64,000 nt of DNA from positions 151,832,074-151,896,073 of the forward strand of contig CM068369.1 in assembly GCA_034769895.1 (NCBI GenBank), given 5' to 3'. This document shows positions 26,223 to 36,586 of this stretch, in pieces. The notes below the pieces were generated by a model. It saw nothing but the letters and a program-made list of their open reading frames with translations, did not search any database and was not told where the DNA came from. The stretch comes from Magicicada septendecula. Taxonomy: Eukaryota > Arthropoda > Insecta > Hemiptera > Cicadidae. Both the position numbers and the translations under genes were made by a program. The first letter of the stretch is position 1. Every line of letters begins with the position of its first letter.

Positions 26223-28520
26223 GGAGAGGAAGAAATAGTATGAAAGAAACACCGTTGTAAAACCTATTATTATTATTAACTGCCATCAACCCCAAACCCA
26301 CAAAAACGATTCAAAAGAAAGTATAACATACCCAAAATCCTATAAAAATGTAATTATTTAGAAAACTAAAGTGCTGTATAGTATTATAAGAAGTGAACCG
26401 ACTAAAGCTATTGTGTGATAAGAAAATAAACAAGTCTTAACAGTCCATGATTACTAAAGGTCTGGTCTGAGGTAATAAGACTCAAAATATCAGAACCAAC
26501 AGTGAAAGTGAATTTGTGTAAGTGTTTTTTGGAAATGCAATAAACTTAAAGTTAGTGATACTATGACTTATCAGTATGCTATATAACAACTTTAATATCC
26601 AATAATAAACAGCATAATAAAATAATAAAATGGAAGATTTCCAGTATTTTATTATTTTAATGTAACTCTTTATTTACAAGACATTTGTAAAAAATGCTAA
26701 TAAATAGAGTATGGGAGGTCATGTCTACTGATGTAGGGGATCATAAATAATAATGGTTTAGACCAGAAAGGACTGGCATTAATTTAGTATTCGTAAGTGT
26801 AAAATGTTTAAATAGACTGTTTATTCACAGCCATAAAATCAATGTGTTAGTAAAATGTATTTGTAAGAGTTATTAGAAAATAAGATTTATATTATGTGTT
26901 TTAAATGAATAATGTTTGCTAAATAATAGCATACATACCATTAATAATGTTTCAATAGGTATGCTAGGTTAACTCAAAAATAGTTAAAAGTATATGTTCA
27001 AACCATATCAGCAATATGTTCAATTGTGGAGATTGCTAAATAATGTTCATAATTATTTATTTTAATAACAGTAGTGTTAATTAAATACTGCTCCTCACAA
27101 TAAGTTATAAACCATTTTATTTTCATGTAATAGTAACTATGTAAAGTCAGAGGAGGAAGTAGGATTAAATTTATTTGAGAAAAACAGAAATATAAAATTC
27201 TAAAATCTAGGCCATTTGGTGAATTCACAGAAACGATATAAACCAGAATAATTCACTTATAAATCCTGTAAACTAGCCAGATTTAGATAAAGTAAATCAG
27301 TTAACCACTACTGGGAATGATCCTAGGAGTTAAAATGATAATAAGGAAATATACCTTAAAATATTGTAAATTTTCAAAATATATAAATTAATTAATTTTA
27401 AAGAGCAATGTCAAATTCAGAGATTAACACAAAAAACCAGTTTAAAGGTTTAATTTATATGTATTTAAGGAAAGGAAGAGGAATATGACTAATTAAAATT
27501 TATTATAATAGTATTAATGATACTTAAAATGGAGGAAATCTGTATAAAGACGGAAATCCAATTTTGAGCCTATATTTCCAAAAAGTAAAGAAATTTGTTA
27601 ATTTCCACAAAATGTCTACAGATATGGACTATAATACATCAATTTAAAAGGAATGAGATGATTAAACCAATGATAAGGTTCATAATTCATAAAAGTGATG
27701 AATAAAATAAATAAATTCCATATATAATGTAATATTTTATCATGTGTATGGCTAATCGAAATATGTTAACAATACTTTTTCAAAGATTAACTGGGCCAAA
27801 TTTTGACCAAGTTAATTAGTCTTTTGTTGAATATCAAGCTGAATAGTTGTGTGACAAAACGTTCTTTAAATCGAGAAGAAAATGGTACGTCAAATTACAA
27901 TTAAAGTCAGTGCAACGAGAGGTAGATGAATTGAACACTTTCATATCTAAATTTACCTAACCTTTAACAGCAATAGTGAGAAATAACACCTAACTTCATG
28001 ATACGAGTGAATTAAAACAGTAAAACAGTATATTTGACACAATTAACTCTACAACGCATAACCACATTTACAGAAACTTAACCCACAGGAGTGAACACAT
28101 ACAAAATAAACTAATTAACACAAGTTTAAACGGAACACTTCTTCAGAATACACCAAATAACTTAACAGACATATTACACCAGTGCGGGAAGATTTCAGAC
28201 ATTCACAAAGGTAATTTTGTCGTGATTTTTGGACATGTCGATTTCGCAGTAACTACGCCAGAAATAGTAGCGGCCATCTTTTAATTCAACAGAGCCTGCC
28301 TTCATCATCCAGCAGTGACGTTATAGCCTGCATATGGTTCGACAACTTTCTTACACATTATATATTGGAATTATTTAAATTCTGTTGAATAATAATTATT
28401 GTATTTGTTTTTAATTGTTAATGTTATACTTTCTCGTCACCCTTCTCTGACTATTAATTTTAATCGCTCAAAGAACCTGTCTTTTATATAATACATATCA
28501 TAAATTTTGTTCTGTATGCA

Positions 28521-28577
28521 CAATCGATAATTCCCGAGACGGAGTCGATAATTGCTCTCCATCGATAAAAAAATCGA
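28521..28577. promoter_or_regulatory. Cluster of CGATA/CGATT motifs
   Basis: Four CGAT cores lie within about 57 bp (AATCGATAATT, GTCGATAATT, CATCGATAAA, AATCGATTAT). In flies, CGATA-type clusters are bound by the boundary factor BEAF-32 and by DREF. Nothing else here proves regulatory use, and no adjacent gene was found. Confidence 0.25.
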
Positions 28578-28990
28578 TTATTTATTTAAATTGTTCAATA
28601 AATCTTTATATTTCCATTATTTCTTATCTGTTATTTATTTCACAGGTTAATTTAAGAGTATTTATTAAGACTGAGGGACTTAAAGAAGAAGAAAATATTT
28701 TATTTGAGTGAGATATTGGACCAGCAAGAAAAATCACCAATCGATTGCTAACGGGAGTTAATCTATTTAACTCCAGACTTGGTTCAAATCTTCAAGAAGT
28801 GCTCGATAGTCAATAAATACCTGCCTGATTATCAAATTTTTTTACAAGAACATTTAAAACAGATTTATTTCCTATAAACACACATTAGTAAACATAAACA
28901 AAATTATTCTTTTATTGAAAATTTTATTTTTTATAAAATTTTCCATCAACCTTTTATCTTTTGTAACGACCGGCATACAGCGGTACTGTT

Positions 28991-28993
<3 letters not shown>

Positions 28994-29023
<30 letters not shown>
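28994..29023. repeat. (AT)n microsatellite, target of the solo LTR
   Basis: An AT run ends exactly at the left boundary of the LTR at 29024. Confidence 0.9.
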
Positions 29024-29027
<4 letters not shown>

Positions 29028-29591
29028 ACTACATCACAGAACAATCTACGTGTCTCTCGAACGATTGGAATTCGGCTGAATGTTGTGGCGTACGTGATTT
29101 CAACATGCGGTCCCGAGACTTTTCTGGAAGCCGCCAGCCGCGCGGACTGTGTCAAGGCCGCAATTAATTACGTCGTAGTGTAGACCTAACGCGCAGTATG
29201 GAATAATCTTGTATTTCAGTGGGGTATAAATACCAGTACTCAACGACGTTCAGTTTCAGTCTGAGTTGCGATTTATTGGAATGCGGTTCGTAGTATTATA
29301 GTCATTTTATTGTCGGGCGGTTACAAGTGATTACTCTGTGCGTTCAAGTGGTTATTGTGGTGAAGTTTTGTGTTTTATAATCGGGCGGTATAATTGTAAT
29401 ACAATTGTGTTTTATATTAGTTGACAATTTATTGCGTGTGAACAATTTTTATTTGATTTGTTGTAAGAGACTGTGTTGTTAATTACGAACTGTTTAACTG
29501 TGATAATTAAAGCTGGTGATTAGTGACTTGATTGGTGTCTTGTATTTTGTTTCCCACTGTACCATACGACGAGCAGTAGACCGACGTAACA
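29024..29591 (+). mobile_element. Solo Ty3/Gypsy LTR, same lineage as 34588-40702
   Basis: It starts TGTTACTAC and ends GACGTAACA, degenerate forms of the 9-bp terminal inverted repeats TGTTACGAC/GTCGTAACA of the complete element. The body aligns with those LTRs, with shared ATCACAGAACAATCTACGTG, CCAGCCGCGCGGACTGTGTC and TTATAATCGGRCGGTAT. A TATAAATA box lies at 29225-29232. The flanks are ATAT at 29020-29023 and 29592-29595, a 4-bp target duplication. No internal sequence remains, so it is the product of LTR-LTR recombination. Confidence 0.92.
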
Positions 29592-29761
29592 ATATAATAT
29601 ATATCATAACATACACACATATGCTCACATATTCATATGAGTATATGAATAAATGGCGTTTTATTGAACTTAGGTTAGTAGCCTTTTGTATCGCAAGAGG
29701 TTACATATCCTGTGCTGATTTTAATCTAGATGATATACTATGTAATCTATTTATATTTGCA

Positions 29762-29866
<105 letters not shown>

Positions 29867-30394
29867 ATGCGCACCCAAATATATAAACAAATAATAGAAA
29901 GTTTAAGTTTCCAGAAATAATATTCTAAATGATAATGGTTAATGCTATTGAAATAATTCTACAAAAATATACCTTTGTTTGATAGTATTGAATATTCTAT
30001 ACACTGTTTATAAAAGAGTGAAAGACTGGTAAAAAGTTTAAGGTGTTTAGCAATTTTAATACTCTCTACATATATTTTATTTCTTAGTTCTGTAAATAAA
30101 ATTTCATTTAAAGTTTATTAAGTATAGTAAAACCGAAACTAAAGTCATCAGTATGAGCGAGGCGCGTAGGTCCAAAGGGGAATGCTGATGTGGAACCAAT
30201 CGCTGTAAAGTGTGAACCTGCAGAAGGTTCGGTGTAGACAACCTATGAGTAAAATACGACTAATAGTAAACGAAACAAATAGTAAGCTAAACAAAACACG
30301 TATTGTTGAGGTTTTTTGTAAAATCTCTCCCCTTACTCACTTACTCACTATCTCACTCTTTCTCCCCCTAAATCCCTCCTTTACATAAATTGTT

Positions 30395-32222
30395 AATTAC
30401 CTTTATCAAATGAATAGGGCATCCTCTTCTCTGCATTATCCTCCATAACGTTGCTCTATCCAACCTGTCAAATGCTTTGTCGAAGTCTACAAACGCAAGA
30501 TGTGTCTGCATTAAATTCAATTCTCTTTTCCACCACTTGTTTTAACATAAAGATATTATCAATTGTGGACCTTTCCCTCCGAAACCCATGTTGTTCTTCT
30601 AAAATCAGACTCTCAGCAATTCTCGATAACCTGTCATTTATTATCTTAGAATAAATTTTGTAAGTTGTATTTAATTAACTGATTCCCCTATAATTCTTGC
30701 AATTACTTCTATCCCCTCTTTTGGAAACTGATATAACATGAGCTTCTAACCAAACTTGAGGAATCCGTCAAGATAGCCAACACATATTAATTAAATGTAA
30801 AAGTCGTAATTTGAATGAGAAACTACTATATTTGATTAATTCTGTACTTCATTTTATCAGAACCTGGAGATTTCCTATTCCTGAGCACCTCAGAGCAATT
30901 TCTAATTCTTCCACTGTTATAGATCTACTGTTATATTCAAATTTGCCTCATGTTCGCTATATTAGTAGTTTTCGTTTTGAGCTTGGATATCTACATCATT
31001 ACACCACAGTTGTTTATAGTATTGAATTCACCTTTTCTCACATATAAGATTTAAGTTTGCCTTGTCCTTGTAAATTCAGTGTCTTCAAAAATTTGTATGC
31101 AATTGTTTGTCGTGATAAATTTTATTTATAACTTTCTGATAAACTTATTCCAAAACTCTTGATGCGGTTGTCTGACTATAATCTTTGTTCTGTTCCTTAC
31201 TTCTTTATATTTCTCTTTGCTTTCATCAGACTGTGTATTTAGATACGCTAAAAATGCCTTCTTTTGTCATTTACAGCATTTCCTACTTTGGTATTCCAAA
31301 CCTTGAGACCCTTTTACCTTTTGTTCACATTTTTAAAACTTAAAGCTTTAAAACCTCCCTGTTTTATATCTCCTTTAATTTGATGCCACTCGTCTTCTAT
31401 AGTGGTAGCAGACGTCATTTGCGAAAGAATCTCAATCTTGAGAGATAGAGATGTCGTACCCCTTCATCTAATAGTAAATTCACTTTAAAGGTTTGTGATT
31501 CAGTACTTAGAGTTTTCTTAGTTCTACGCCACCATCTAGCTAATATTTTAATTTTTCAAATTACCATATAATGATCAGTATCTGTACTATAACTTCTAGA
31601 CACTGTCGTATCTTTAACCAGTGCCTTTAACTTATCATTTACTATATTATAGTCAGTTAATGATCGTGTTCCTCTTCCACACCAAGTATACTTATAAATT
31701 TCTTTCTTTATAAAAATGTGGTGTTTGTCAGTTTTAGATTATTGAAAGTGGCAAAATCTTTAAGTTCTTTTCCATTCTCGTTCATTACACTATCTCCGAA
31801 AATACCCAACACATTAGGGGCTGCGAAGTTACCAACACGAGCATTTAAATCCCCTGCTATTATTAGATGATCACTAATCTTATAGGCTACTTATTTACCT
31901 CCCTCTGCAGCATCTCATAGAAAAATTGTGTTTCCTCTTTCCTACCTTCTTCCGGAGCATATACGCCAATAATCGTCAGGACACCTCTTTCAATTTGTAC
32001 TCGTACTGTGACTATTCTTTCGCTCATATAAGCATAACTTATTATTATATGTTTCCTCTTTCTATCCACATACACAGCTGCTCCTGCCTGTGTTCTTTAC
32101 ATCTTCTCAACTCCACTGTGTATCATTGGCCAATCTTCTACGTCTCTAGTAAATTTCAGTTTCTTCTTCGTTTCTGTAATTATGGCAATATTTACGTTTA
32201 TTATTTCCGACAAAATAAATAA
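30395..32222 (-). pseudogene. LINE fragment: endonuclease and N-terminal RT
   Basis: Minus-strand reading from about 32200 gives the endonuclease (AIITETKKKLKFTRDVEDW, AAVYVDRKRKHIIISYAYMS, RVQIERGVLTIIGVYAPEEG, then AGDLNARVGNF), and later the first half of reverse transcriptase with FVDFDKAFDRLDRATLW near 30480. GVYAPEEG and AGDLNARVGN hold catalytic residues of the APE-like nuclease. It is an RTE-like ORF2. Both ends are missing: the endonuclease N-terminus is absent upstream and the RT stops before its FADD active site. Multiple stops and frameshifts interrupt it, although 31887-32075 is still open. Loss of the 3' end points to later deletion, since simple LINE truncation removes the 5' end. 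Confidence 0.88.
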
Positions 32223-32499
32223 GAAGTATTATTAAAATTAAAATAATAATTAAATGTATACTAACGAAAGTAATAATAATTGAAAGCACAAGATTAAATA
32301 CAAAGATATATATGAGTGTGGTGTCACAAGAAAATAGTAGTCCTTACTGAAAGCACAAAATCAAGAAAATAATATTATGTCTTTTTAATTGTAAACATTA
32401 CATTTAAACAAAATAAATGGGACTATAAGCAGGGCGCTTACTGTTTACATTTATGAACATGTGATAGATAAATCAGTAAATATAATTAAAATACATCAT

Positions 32500-32501
<2 letters not shown>

Positions 32502-32557
<56 letters not shown>
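32502..32557. repeat. (TC)n microsatellite
   Basis: An uninterrupted CT/TC run at the edge of the dispersed repeat 32570-33480. Confidence 0.97.
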
Positions 32558-32560
<3 letters not shown>

Positions 32561-32793
32561 CAATGTAAAAATATATTACAAATTCTTTATATTTTTTATA
32601 AACTGTCTTCAAAAGCAAACAATTTCAATTTTTTTTACACTCCGTGCGTATGTAATGTACGTACGTAACTACACTTCTCAACCAAAAACGAATTTGTAGA
32701 AATTTCTTCTATATCCGTTAGACTTTAGGTGACGCAGTTGCCACCGAGGTCAGTAACTTGGGATAGCAACAGCGTCGCAGTATATATAGCCTA

Positions 32794-32945
<152 letters not shown>

Positions 32946-33323
32946 TAACAGTTTTTTAAATATTGTGTAGCGACACGCAAGTATGTGTTGTTTCGTGACC
33001 TGCAAGAAACGTTTCTAATGGAAGTACAAAATTTCAAGTCCAAAAGTACAAAATATAGTAAACACAAAGGAAATAGAATTACTGTGTTTCAATTTACGTA
33101 ATGTATTAAAATCTCAAAAACGTGATACCTTTTTTTAATCGTACGGATTCTCGATAGTGTACAGACAACCAAAAAATTATTCAAACAAATTACTAAAACA
33201 AGTTTGCCGGTAATCATAAATGATTACAAATTGTTTCACGAATTATGTTTTCTACAAACTAATTTTCAAAATAACTTTGAATAATTTAATTTGTGTTGCA
33301 TGCAACCTTGACCACAATGAAAG

Positions 33324-33332
33324 CGCGCGCGC

Positions 33333-33402
<70 letters not shown>
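33324..33402. repeat. (CG)n(GT)n(GA)n(GACA)n compound microsatellite
   Basis: Four simple repeats follow one another without spacer; alternating purine-pyrimidine CG/GT passes into GA and then GACA. Confidence 0.95.
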
Positions 33403-33403
<1 letters not shown>

Positions 33404-33504
33404 GTACTTCCCTTTATTATCAGTTAGCCTCTATGTGACGGTTATCACTGGGCTCACTGAGGTTGATTCACAGAGTAACTTATGGTAACACATTGCTATC
33501 ACGT

Positions 33505-33650
33505 CACGTGAGCTCACGTGAATTCACGTGATGGTAAAAAATGTGAGTGGGTTTTCAACTTGAGTTAAATTGGTTGGAGACACACTGTCTTCACGACATG
33601 TAAATCACATGATGTCACGTGATATAGCCTGCCATTTCACGCCTCACGTG
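33505..33650. promoter_or_regulatory. Cluster of five CACGTG sites
   Basis: CACGTG occurs at 33505, 33515, 33525, 33616 and 33645. The first three are spaced exactly 10 bp apart, each inside TCACGTGA, so they lie on one face of the helix. CACGTG is the canonical E-box for bHLH factors. A 10-bp inverted pair, TCACGCCTCA (33637-33646) and TGAGGCGTGA (33681-33690), follows. The cluster is 50-200 bp upstream of the MADF relic. It could be that gene's promoter or subterminal repeats of a DNA transposon. Confidence 0.45.
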
Positions 33651-33702
33651 AATCACATTTTCTGTTCAACCACACTTTTGTGAGGCGTGAGTTGACAAGT
33701 AC

Positions 33703-33838
33703 ATGAAAATGGAAGAGTTGTTAATATAATAAGTAAGATTGCACGAAGCACTTTACAATATTAAATCTATAAATTATAGAGATCAAAAAATAATTCAAGA
33801 GGCATGGGAAGAAATATGAAAGGATATGAAGATGACAG
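33703..33838 (+). pseudogene. Broken MADF-domain exon
   Basis: From ATG 33703 the frame reads MKMEELLI, two successive stops TAA TAA, then VRLHEALYNIKSINYRDQK and IIQEAWEEI, a TGA, and KDMKMTG running into a splice-donor-like GGTAAC at 33838. The pattern L-hydrophobic-V-x-x-H-x-x-LY, YRD, AWEEI and a closing K-M is the first half of the MADF (Myb/SANT-like, Adf-1-type) DNA-binding domain. MADF proteins occur as host transcription factors and as the second ORF of PIF/Harbinger transposons. Three in-frame stops show it is dead. No transposase or terminal repeats could be tied to it. Confidence 0.72.
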
Positions 33839-34148
33839 GTAACAAAATACAAATTATAATTTTAATGATAATTATGTGTTGTAATAATATTTTATGTACC
33901 TTGTAACGCTTTTCCTGTGAATTTCAATTATAACGTTATTAGCTGTTATGTTAAGTTTATTAGTTTTTAACATACTAGAACTTTTATTATTACTTGTACT
34001 GATTAAAAAAAATACTCTATTTATATCAGCGTGGATCAAAATTAAAAAGTACAGGCTGATAGCAATTATTTAGTTATATTGTTTACACTACGCCAGTCTT
34101 TGACAGCAAAGAATATAATCTCCTTACACATATTCACACAGCACACAC

Positions 34149-34151
<3 letters not shown>

Positions 34152-34195
<44 letters not shown>
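34152..34195. repeat. (AT)n microsatellite
   Basis: An uninterrupted 44-bp TA/AT run just upstream of the inverted repeat at 34238-34336. Confidence 0.95.
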
Positions 34196-34196
<1 letters not shown>

Positions 34197-34237
34197 CAAT
34201 CACTTTCTGCTACAGTCCGTTTCTTGATGTATATAAT

Positions 34238-34336
34238 ACTTTAATATTTATAACTAAATTTACCTCAAGATATACTTTATTGAGGTAAATCAATATAAGT
34301 TTATCTTGAGGTAAATTTAGTTATAAATATTAAAGT
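34238..34336. repeat. Perfect 35-bp inverted repeat with 29-nt loop
   Basis: The left arm 34238-34272 and right arm 34302-34336 are exact reverse complements, starting ACTTTAATATTTATAAC and ending GTTATAAATATTAAAGT. The loop repeats part of the stem (TTGAGGTAAAT near 34280). AT dinucleotides flank both sides. It could be a foldback or MITE core, or a replication template-switch product; no terminal duplication is visible. Confidence 0.9.
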
Positions 34337-34587
34337 TATATATATATATATAACGTAGTATAGAACATTAAAACCTACACCTCATACACTAGAACAAATT
34401 TAACTTCTGAAGATGCTACACGCTGAATACACACAAGCAAAATGAAAAATTTTTAAATAAATTCCGGTCTTTATTAAAAAAATAATATGAAATCGCATTT
34501 ACACAGAATTTTCTTATCAAAGTGTAAACAAAAATACAGTAAGTATAACATTTCAGGAATATTTAAACTGAGTTGACATGAGTATAT

Positions 34588-35145
34588 TGTTACGACATCA
34601 CAGAACAATCTACGTGTTTGTCGAATGTACCAGAAGAATCTCGATGTAACGCGTGTGGCGTACGTGCTTGTCGACGCATTTTCGAGAGGTTTCTCGAAGG
34701 CGCCAGCCGCGCGGACTGTGTCAAGGCCGCAGTTAATTACGTAGTTTACACGACCGCTAAGACGCAATTAGGAACAGTCTGGTCTGTGAGAGCAGGTATA
34801 AATAACATGGCGGCAGCGGCCTTAAGTTATTAGTGCGAATTATTGACCGTGCGGTTCGAAAGTTAAAGTAGCGATATTACTGTGCGCGTTCAAGTCGTTA
34901 TTAGTTAAGAGTGGTGTTTTATAATCGGACGGTATAAATGTAATACAATTGTGTTTAATTTTTGTGGAAATTTTATTGCGTGTGAACAATTTTCACTTGA
35001 TTTGTTGTAAAAGACAGTGTTGTTAATTATGATCTGTTTAACTGGAAAAATTAAAGGTGTGATTAGTGACTTAATTGGTGTCTTGTAATTTGTTTTCCAG
35101 TGTACCTAAGACGATCGACAGTCATAACAGTAGACAGTCGTAACA
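34588..35145 (+). repeat. 5' LTR of Gypsy element
   Basis: 558 bp, TGTTACGAC to GTCGTAACA, with a TATAAATA box at 34797-34804. It carries a small near-terminal duplication before its end (GACAGTCATAACAGTAGACAG) that the 3' LTR lacks. Open frames in the LTR on either strand are not conserved genes. Confidence 0.95.
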
Positions 35146-35146
35146 G

Positions 35147-35164
35147 TGGTGTCAGAACTGGGAT
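35147..35164 (+). promoter_or_regulatory. Primer binding site, tRNA-Leu-like
   Basis: TGGTGTCAGAACTGGGAT begins 1 nt after the 5' LTR. Its complement resembles the 3' end of animal tRNA-Leu (…ATCCCACTYCTGACACCA), with one or two mismatches. Minus-strand DNA synthesis would start here. The tRNA assignment is from memory of tRNA 3' ends and should be checked against a tRNA set. Confidence 0.7.
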
Positions 35165-35234
35165 AAAACGGTTAACAGTGGAAACAGTGGACACTTTGTA
35201 CAAGACGAGTGTGATTCGTATCTAATCGGTAAAC

Positions 35235-36554
35235 ATGGATCTCAGTCAGATGACGGAAGCTTTACAAACACTGCTGCGGCAGACACAGGAAGAAGCAGAA
35301 AAACGACAGGATGAGAACGCAGACAGGAGGCGGAAGAAGCAGAAAAACGACAGGATGAAAAACGCAGGCAGGAAAGAAAAGAAGCTGAGGAACGTCAGAA
35401 AGCATTAATTCTAAAAACAGAAGAAAGACAAAAAGATAAAACGGAAGCTCTCTTTGAAGCTATGCAGAAACAGTTGCAATAAAACACAGTACCGCAGAAT
35501 TGGGTCTCCTACGAGATGAGCTTAATAAACAAGTTACTAAAATATCAGAGGTAGAAGAATCAATGACATTAAAAATAGCTGAAGTAGAAAAATCTGTGTC
35601 GAGTGTTGAAGAATCGATGTCTAATAAAATAGCTGAAGTAGAAAAGTCAGTCACGAGTGTGGAAAAAGCTATGTCAACAAAAATAGAAGACTCGATTACA
35701 AATATAAAAGAGCAGATTAAAAATGAGTCGAGTAGTGCCTGAAGTTACAACCAAACAACTTTGTGAACAGACTGTACCAATGATAAAGACAGAAAAAGAC
35801 GTAGAAAATAAGTTAATAGGGAAAGTCACTTTGCCTGCAGTAGGGACCTGTTCATATCAAAGCTCCAACCTTTGACGCAAGCAGTCACTGGGCAACGTAC
35901 CTCCGCCAATTTGAAGCTGCTGCATGCGCAAATAATTGGACAGAGAAAGACAAGGCAGTCTCACTCGTTCTCTCATTAAAAGGACCCGCGGCAGAACTAC
36001 TTCATAAAGTGCCACCTGACAGCCAGAACATCTATGCCGAGTTGATAAAAGCTCTATTATTACGGTATGGTGATAAACATTTGCGAGATGTGTACTGCAC
36101 CCAGTTGAGAGCAAGGCGACAGCATTCCGGGGACAGCCTTCAAGAGTTTGAAGCAAGTATCGACAGACTGATTAGACTGCCCTATCCTAAAGCGCCAGAA
36201 GATTTTTGAACGAGTTTTGCGATGCAGACATTTACTGCCGCTGTCCGAGATAACGAACTACAGCAAGTGTTACGAATGGCAAGACACCAGAACAGTGCGG
36301 ACGCCATGGTACATGCTTTGCAATTTGAGGCCGCCAAATCAGCGTCTGGTTGGACAAGTCATAAAGTGCGCGCGCTAAAAGATCGCGACGGTACAGATGA
36401 TGAGGAAGAAGAACAAGGAACAGAGACGCGACGGTCGGCGCCACAGAATAAAATAAGAAAGGATGGAAGACCGAAGTGTTATAGATGTGGGAAACCTGGA
36501 CATCTACAACGAGATTGTCGGGTTAGAATTCAGCAGCAGGGAAACGAGCAATAG
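35235..36554 (+). pseudogene. gag of Gypsy element, frameshifted
   Basis: Translation starts at ATG 35235 (MDLSQMTEALQTLL). A charged, coiled-coil N-terminal region follows, including two 18-residue tandem repeats at 35572-35679 (KIAEVEKSVSSVEESMSN and KIAEVEKSVTSVEKAMST). The capsid part, about 35870-36210, has WATYLRQFEAAACANNW and RYGDKHLRDVYCTQLRAR. A single CCHC zinc knuckle, CYRCGKPGHLQRDC, lies at about 36477-36520, and the frame ends at TAG 36552-36554. Frame changes near 35340, 35750-35850 and a TGA at 36207 break it. Gag forms the particle and binds RNA. Confidence 0.93.
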
Positions 36555-36586
36555 TCGGTACAACGGGGCGTGTGCTGACTAACTAG

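Larger units (their letters stand above)
25411..28993. other. AT-rich non-coding DNA
   Basis: Contains a 24-bp minisatellite (26118-26222) and a small cluster of CGAT motifs near 28521-28577. No gene is recognisable. Confidence 0.5.

Noticed and set aside
28946..29155. ORF on the minus strand across the solo LTR start
   Set aside because: It crosses an (AT)n repeat and the LTR boundary; shadow frame.
34474..34833. Open frames on both strands in the 5' LTR, with near-identical partners in the 3' LTR (40146-40397)
   Set aside because: They recur because the LTRs are duplicates; frames are not maintained in the related solo LTRs, so no gene is implied.
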